This document shows, one piece after another, positions 57,724-64,000 of a stretch of DNA of 64,000 nt; position 1 is the first letter of the stretch, and every line of letters starts with the position of its first letter. Under the pieces are notes generated by a model that saw nothing but the letters and a program-made list of their open reading frames with translations, was not told the origin of the DNA and ran no database searches. The position numbers and the translations under genes were made by a program. Source of the DNA: Erpobdella octoculata (taxonomy: Eukaryota > Annelida > Clitellata > Hirudinida > Erpobdellidae); the NCBI GenBank assembly GCA_963978895.1, contig OZ022246.1, positions 15,004,549 to 15,068,548 of the forward strand, read 5' to 3'.

Positions 57724-58697
57724 ACAAGCAGTTGGGGAGAACGACTGCTCAAAAAGGCACAGACTAATCAGGTGCAACCGTATGTTAAACACTATAATAA
57801 GGTCAAAGTGCTGGACAATATTTAGTTTATTGTTTTTTAAATTAATTAAATTATTATTTTTTAATTTAAATTGATTTATTATAAATATTCTAAACAAAAA
57901 TTTTGAAATTGTTTTGAGTTAGAAAGTCGTCAAGCTTTCTAGCCAATAGAATCTCACGGCTGTTAAAATTTATATACGTTTTTATTTGTTATTTAGTATT
58001 TGTAACATATTGTTCTTATAGTGAATAGCTTAAACCGCTTTGAAATAAGTTCTTTTGTAATGGTAACAAGCATATTAATCTTGAATCTTACATAAAGTAG
58101 CTAAGAACATAGGTTCCCAAACTTTCCCACTTTCCAGAGCTTTGCGACCCACAGTTTGGGAACCTCTGGCTAATAACACTTAGAAATCAGTTACTTTGTA
58201 AGAGTAAAAACTTTATTTTCAGGTTCTAGAACAACTGAAAGCAAATAAGATTAAAAAATAAAAGTATACACACAAAACACTATATACAGTAATACCCCCA
58301 CGTGAGAAACGATAAAGTAAAGTTATTGGACATTAATAATTAAAAACATATGAATTTATAAAACGAATAAAATATACACACAAAAAACTAGATTGCAAGA
58401 CTTCCATAAGAGAAACGATAAGGTAAAGTTGAATTAATCTTTTTTCTCTTTTACATTGTAAGAATGCTCAAAGTTTATAACATGGCATTCAACAGCATTT
58501 TTGAGATTCTATTAGCTAAAAAATTTATAATATTTATAATAAATCAATTTAAATTAAAAAATAATAATTTAATTAATTTGAAAAACAATAAAATAAATAT
58601 TGTCCAGCACTTTGACCTTATTATAGTGTTTATAACATACGGTTGCACCTGATTATTCTGTGCCTTTTTGAGCAGTCGCTCTCCCCAACTGCTTGTG
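57724..58697. mobile_element. Element with 175-bp inverted repeats
   Basis: Arms 57724-57900 and about 58522-58697 are inverted copies with only a handful of differences; outer sequence ACAAGCAGTTGGGGAGA. The spacer of about 620 bp is AT-rich and non-coding. Probably a MITE nested in the hAT remnant. Confidence 0.82.
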
Positions 58698-58982
58698 ATT
58701 TGGTTACAACGAGCATAGATATTTAACATTTAGATGTATGCTTAACTAGGCAAAATCAAAATAAAGCGCTGTTGACAACTAATATAAGTGCATTTTAGTG
58801 ATTTGAAATTGTTGTATTCAAGTTTCAAAAATCATTTCAGTTTCAGTTTCAGTTTAGTTTTAAGATTTTCTTTTGAGTTCCAGTTTAGTTTGAGTTTTAA
58901 ATTCTTTTTCAGTTTCAGTTAACTTATTGAAAAATTAAGAGTTTTGAATAATTTCAGTTTCAGTTAACTTCAGTTAACACTG

Positions 58983-59208
58983 GTCTGCAGTCTTTTTGGT
59001 ACTTTTAATAACTTATTAATGAAAGAAAAAGACTGCAAACTGAAGATAGTCAAACTCAGTCTCAAACCAGTTAAAGCAAATGTTTAAAAAATAAGTTTAT
59101 GAATAAATTTAGCACCCCCACCCCCACCCAATAAAAACTCATCGAATTATGAAAAATTGCAGGACCCTCAGATTTTGGTCTGGTACTCTCCTTAGTTGCG
59201 CCCCTGGT
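58983..59208. other. Unassigned spacer
   Basis: No recognised feature; a C-rich patch at 59113-59130. Confidence 0.5.
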
Positions 59209-59936
<728 letters not shown>

Positions 59937-62900
59937 TGGTTCGTTTATACCTACTTTTCAGTGCACCGAGCCGTGGTATTCTACTGGCACTCGGTTTCAC
60001 GGTGCGGAGAAAGATGACTGTGCACGAACGTAATTAACAATTCAAATTTCTTACAATGGCAAACATGCTTTCGATGACGAACGGCGATAATTCAGGGGTT
60101 GTTATCGAGAAACGATACTCCTGATATTACTGATACTCGAGTCGAGTGTACGTTCTCACTTCTACTTGTTGCGTCTCGCTCGATCGTGAACGTTATAATA
60201 AACAAGCGGTGCCTTACGACAAAGTTCAACTCTGATTCGAGTTGTAAAAACTCTTCAGTGCACTCTGATCAGTCAATTATTCATTCATTCGCTACGAACT
60301 ACCAGCACTGGGAAACCGCTAAAAACAGTTCGTTCAGCAACTCGAGCATCACACGATTTTCACCAAGAATCGAAGGTTCAACAACACGTTAATAATCTCA
60401 CTTGGAGAAAAAAGGCTGAATTTGGCAAATTCTGATTTTCAGAGTGCATGCACGTTATATAAAAATGAAGTACTGTACACATTATATAAAAATGGAGGTA
60501 CTGTACACGTTATTTCCGTGAAGGCCGCAACTATTTCAAGTTTCAACAGTAGTGATTCGCGACACTTGACTTTGAAGCTGCTCTCTGGCGTGTATCAACA
60601 AGTCTGCCTCTCGCATTTCATGGATGAAAGGTTAGTGCCATGCACGAGAATTAATTAGAAATGTTTTCGTGATTGTGGAATTTTATTGTTTATTTGGAAT
60701 GTATTTGTTTGATGAGTTAGATGAATTAAAAGGAATTAAACTAGCCGTTTTTATTTCACCTGCATTTCATTTGCACTTATTTTTTTCATAATTTTTGTTT
60801 ATTTAAGAAGGGTAAATTTTTGCTAATTCGTAATACAGCATTACAAATATAAGCGTTAATTAAATGCGTCATGAAGAAGAAAAATTTTACATTTTATTTA
60901 ATAACGGTCACGCGCTGCTTCTATTTAAGATGAAGAGTGAACATAAATTCAACTTGTTTGTGCGAAATTGAAAGAAACGAACTGGCATCTTCGGTGGCGA
61001 ACGCTCAAATCATTTGGCATCTCGGGAATGGCTGGCACTCGCACGCACATCTCCTTTGTTGTTTCGACATCATGGTCCAATACGCTTGCTCGGTGTATAA
61101 GATGCAGCCGTGTCGTCAGCAGCATTTATCCAACCAACCGTGCAGATGCTCTGTATCCATGACAACGGAATTAGTGATGCTACGATGCCATCTGAAGCAG
61201 ACACGACTTTCCACGTGATGCAATTTTTGTGGATTTATAATGCCATTGCTTTCTTCCTCTTATGAGTCACCGTTTGAGCGCAGAAACTCATTCGCTCGGT
61301 GTCTCACTGCTTTGCACATATGCGTGCATGTACGTGTCTATGCGTTTATTTATATGCTTGTACATGCGATGTTGTGCTTTACGTTTCCTTGCTTCTTTTT
61401 GAATTTGAGTGGACAACATTTCATTATTTTTACTTTGAAATTTCGTGCAACGTGTGACACGCACCCTGCCACTCTACCCGTCCACACAACCACTCATCTC
61501 TCCATCCATTCATCCGTTCGTCCATCTTGCATGCATCTGTCTGTCCATCTATTCATCTCTCTATCCATTCATCCATTCGTCCATCCAGTCTTTCGACCTG
61601 CTCCGTTCGTCGCGACACACCTTCAGCCAGCTTGCTCAGAATTATTCGAGGTACACAGGAGCCATGAAGTGAACATAATTTTCGAGGTGCAAGCATTCAT
61701 TTCTTCCTTTCTTTCTATTAGATATTATAATTGAAAAATTACTATTGGAATATATAGAAAATAAAGTCGCTGAAATCGTTGGTTTGTTTTCGTGACGGAA
61801 ATCACAATGTCTGTTCAAATTTGCATAACTTGAGTACGTCTGAGCGCTGATGCAAAACGCGTTCGGTGATGCATAGAGGAGCTATACACAGTAGTTGAAG
61901 CGGAGAATTTATCTCAAGCTGCAGATGTTCGTTCGTAATTTCTTTCATACGAAGATTCGGCTGCTGAGCCGCGTATAGTGGGAGAGAAGATGGAGCGAAG
62001 TGAGAGGCCTGCTTCGGTAATTGTTTATAGCCTGTATTGTTAAAAGTTTTGCGAGCTGCTCATCAGACGACGAGGATGGTGCTGCTCTGCATCTGCTCTG
62101 AAGTTCCACTGTTTATATTTTTCTACGCAGGTCGACTGGCGTACGAATATCAGATTCGTTTAACTACATTATAAACTGCATTTTCATACTTGGAACGTAC
62201 CTATAGGTGTGCTTTGGTGGCGCGGGATCTCGTGCGTGTGGTGGCGCGAGGCTGATGGAATTGAATTCGCCTGCACACCAAGCGTAGCTTATCAACCGAT
62301 GCGTGGATGTGTTGAAGAGAAACAAAATCTTCCGGAAGCTGTGGCTGTATTACATTTTTAGTTTCAACTACCGCCTGTATAATTCTTGAGTGGTTCTGTA
62401 AACACAAACGTGTCAGCCGAGAAATAGTTACGTAAAAAGTCTTTCAAACACTGGATTAATTTATAATTTCTGAAAATCTTCGACTTTGAGCGTACAGCAA
62501 ACAGCAGTACAGCGTTCGATTAAAGTTCATCTGATTGGACCTCGTCAAGATGTTTAAGACTGTTCATTACAGGCATGCATCACAGCGTCTGTACGTTTTC
62601 CTAGATGCACATAGCTTTAGTTTACTACGGCTTGTTGATTCCTCAGTTCGTTGGAATGTATTCATGCGAAAAATAGTTCTAGTGATTCACAAGGATGTAC
62701 GTAAAGAGAACGCTGGTTTATTCTGATTTGCTATGCGCGTCAACAGAACCTAATTCGTTCCAGTTGAATTTCAAGTGTCATATTGCATGGCTAATTTCGG
62801 GCGAACCGGGTTCATAGTGTATTAATTATGTGCATAATCAGCGCTCATCAGCAGGTCCCCGACTGCCATTCGAAACTAACCGTGCAAGTAAATTATATTC

Positions 62901-63338
62901 TTGCTGATAAGCTGAGAAACCAACCCACTCATTACAAGTCACATGCGACATAATCAGTGAAGTGAGCTGCAGTGCTTGGCTTGTGTTACAGCTCTTGATT
63001 TCCCATCGCGCTTCTACTGCGCTGGCGCAGCTAGTCTGAAAACTTTCCTGATTATATATTTCTTTATTTCACTAAGGGTATAAGATTTACAGATTAACGA
63101 TATTCATGATTTGATCATAGGTCGTAGAGAATTATTGTCACATTTTATACAGTATGGGATTTCAGACAATATGATTCCATGATGGAGCGTTTAGGTTCAT
63201 GTTTTTTAAGCTCACTTTTCGCGCTATTGTAATGTTCTCTCGGCTTCTCGATTAGAATCCGCTAATGACGTTTTATTTAATTAAACACATCACAGTGGTG
63301 CGATACTTATTAGTTATAATTAAGTTAATGCATTTTAG
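59937..63338. other. Low-repeat sequence upstream of an unidentified gene
   Basis: About 3.4 kb without mobile elements and with more CpG than the rest of the window. Frames of up to 164 codons (for example 60099-60392, 60937-61218, 61240-61734) show no domain. 61490-61595 has degenerate CATC/CATT units that explain the Ser/His-rich frame there. It may hold promoter, 5' UTR or first exons of the gene at 63341. Confidence 0.5.
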
Positions 63339-63340
63339 AT

Positions 63341-63668
63341 ATGGAATCCGATGTGGATACTAAAGAAGTTAATTCCTTAGTATTTTTATCTGACGTCAAA
63401 AAGGAGGAATCTGTTCTGCGTGTTTTGGGACTACAACCTCGTGATTCGAATTCACCAGGAATGAATTCAAGCAAATCTTCGTCTATATTGACAATTTCGG
63501 AACACAGTACCGCGACAGAAATAATTGAAGTGGAGACAGAAGGTAAGTCTTTTGAGAATGTCGTCATTATTTCACTGAATGATAACGACACCGTCAATGA
63601 AATCAATGATAAAGCTCCAAAAACAGAACCGGATGACGCAGGCGACAAGGTCAAAAGTGACCAAAGAG
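63341..63668 (+). CDS. Exon of an unidentified gene (acidic, Ser/Glu-rich)
   Basis: ATG at 63341 lies two bases after a good acceptor (TTAATGCATTTTAG). The frame is open for 110 codons: MESDVDTKEVNSLVFLSDV, VLRVLGLQPRDSNSPGM, SSSILTISEHSTATEIIEVE, DNDTVNEINDKAPKTEPDD. It ends with a donor-like GTTAGT at 63669; a stronger GTAAGT lies inside at 63543. Both donors leave the same phase. The product is acidic with no recognisable domain or signal peptide; a nuclear protein is possible but unsupported. The gene would continue beyond the right edge. Confidence 0.5.
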
Positions 63669-63689
63669 GTTAGTTTTAGTTTTCTGTTA

Positions 63690-63938
<249 letters not shown>

Positions 63939-64000
63939 GGCAGCAGACTAGCTGTCGAGTCGAGCCGAAGTAAGGAGTTCTGAGCCTATCATAGTCGTAG

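Noticed and set aside
61240..61734. Frame of 164 codons rich in His/Ser/Pro
   Set aside because: The middle is degenerate CATC/CATT repeat; no domain and no splice context. Kept only as unassigned sequence.

Overview
The window is animal (metazoan) nuclear DNA: AT-rich, with split genes, long introns, very long (TA)n microsatellites and a dense layer of transposable elements. The host gene that can be read with confidence is a beta-1,4-galactosyltransferase on the + strand. Its exons lie at about 9.5-10.7 kb, 19.0 kb, 21.1 kb and 33.2-33.5 kb, with mostly textbook splice sites and consistent phases. The phylum cannot be fixed from the sequence. A short TTAGGG tract, a tRNA-derived SINE with a core resembling cephalopod SINEs, and the mix of CR1-type LINEs, Penelope-like elements, an R2-type LINE, Copia, Gypsy, hAT and pogo elements would fit a lophotrochozoan or a similar invertebrate, but this is only an inference.

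Layout. 0-4.1 kb: a nearly intact LINE with endonuclease and reverse transcriptase (cut by the left edge), then the 3' part of a Penelope-like element with its GIY-YIG domain. 4.2-9.3 kb: (TA)n blocks, a purine-rich minisatellite, a decayed hAT element with palindromic subterminal repeats, a non-autonomous hAT element of 1334 bp with an exact 8-bp target duplication, and a ruined LINE. 9.5-33.5 kb: the galactosyltransferase gene. Intron 3 (10.7-19.0 kb) holds a second LINE, a Penelope-like RT pseudogene, a Gypsy element with a nested LINE fragment, and further repeats. Intron 4 holds palindromic MITEs. Intron 5 (21.2-33.2 kb) holds several MITEs and a very young Copia element with identical LTRs, itself inside a small hAT-type element.

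33.5-47.4 kb: AT-rich intergenic DNA with hAT remnants, a perfect 66-bp inverted repeat, a (GA)n tract, another copy of the pyrimidine/purine cassette repeat, a pogo-type transposon and a heavily mutated Gypsy element. 47.5-51.6 kb: a tRNA-derived SINE ending in (CTA)n, with an R2-type LINE inserted in reverse orientation inside that (CTA)n array. 52-59.8 kb: nested long inverted repeats, a TA-flanked MITE, and hAT/BED transposase remnants. 59.9-64 kb: lower-repeat sequence ending in one exon of an unidentified gene on the + strand.

How it fits together: apart from the galactosyltransferase and the right-edge exon, nearly everything readable is mobile. The insertion order can be read in several places (Copia into hAT into intron; R2-type into SINE tail; LINE fragment into Gypsy). 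No bacterial-type operon, CRISPR array or defence system is present. The most unusual observations are the R2-type element in the SINE (CTA)n tail, the C/T-rich cassette shared by at least seven dispersed repeat copies, the palindromic MITE pair flanking a 5S-rRNA-like motif, and the 2.1-kb block of nested inverted repeats.
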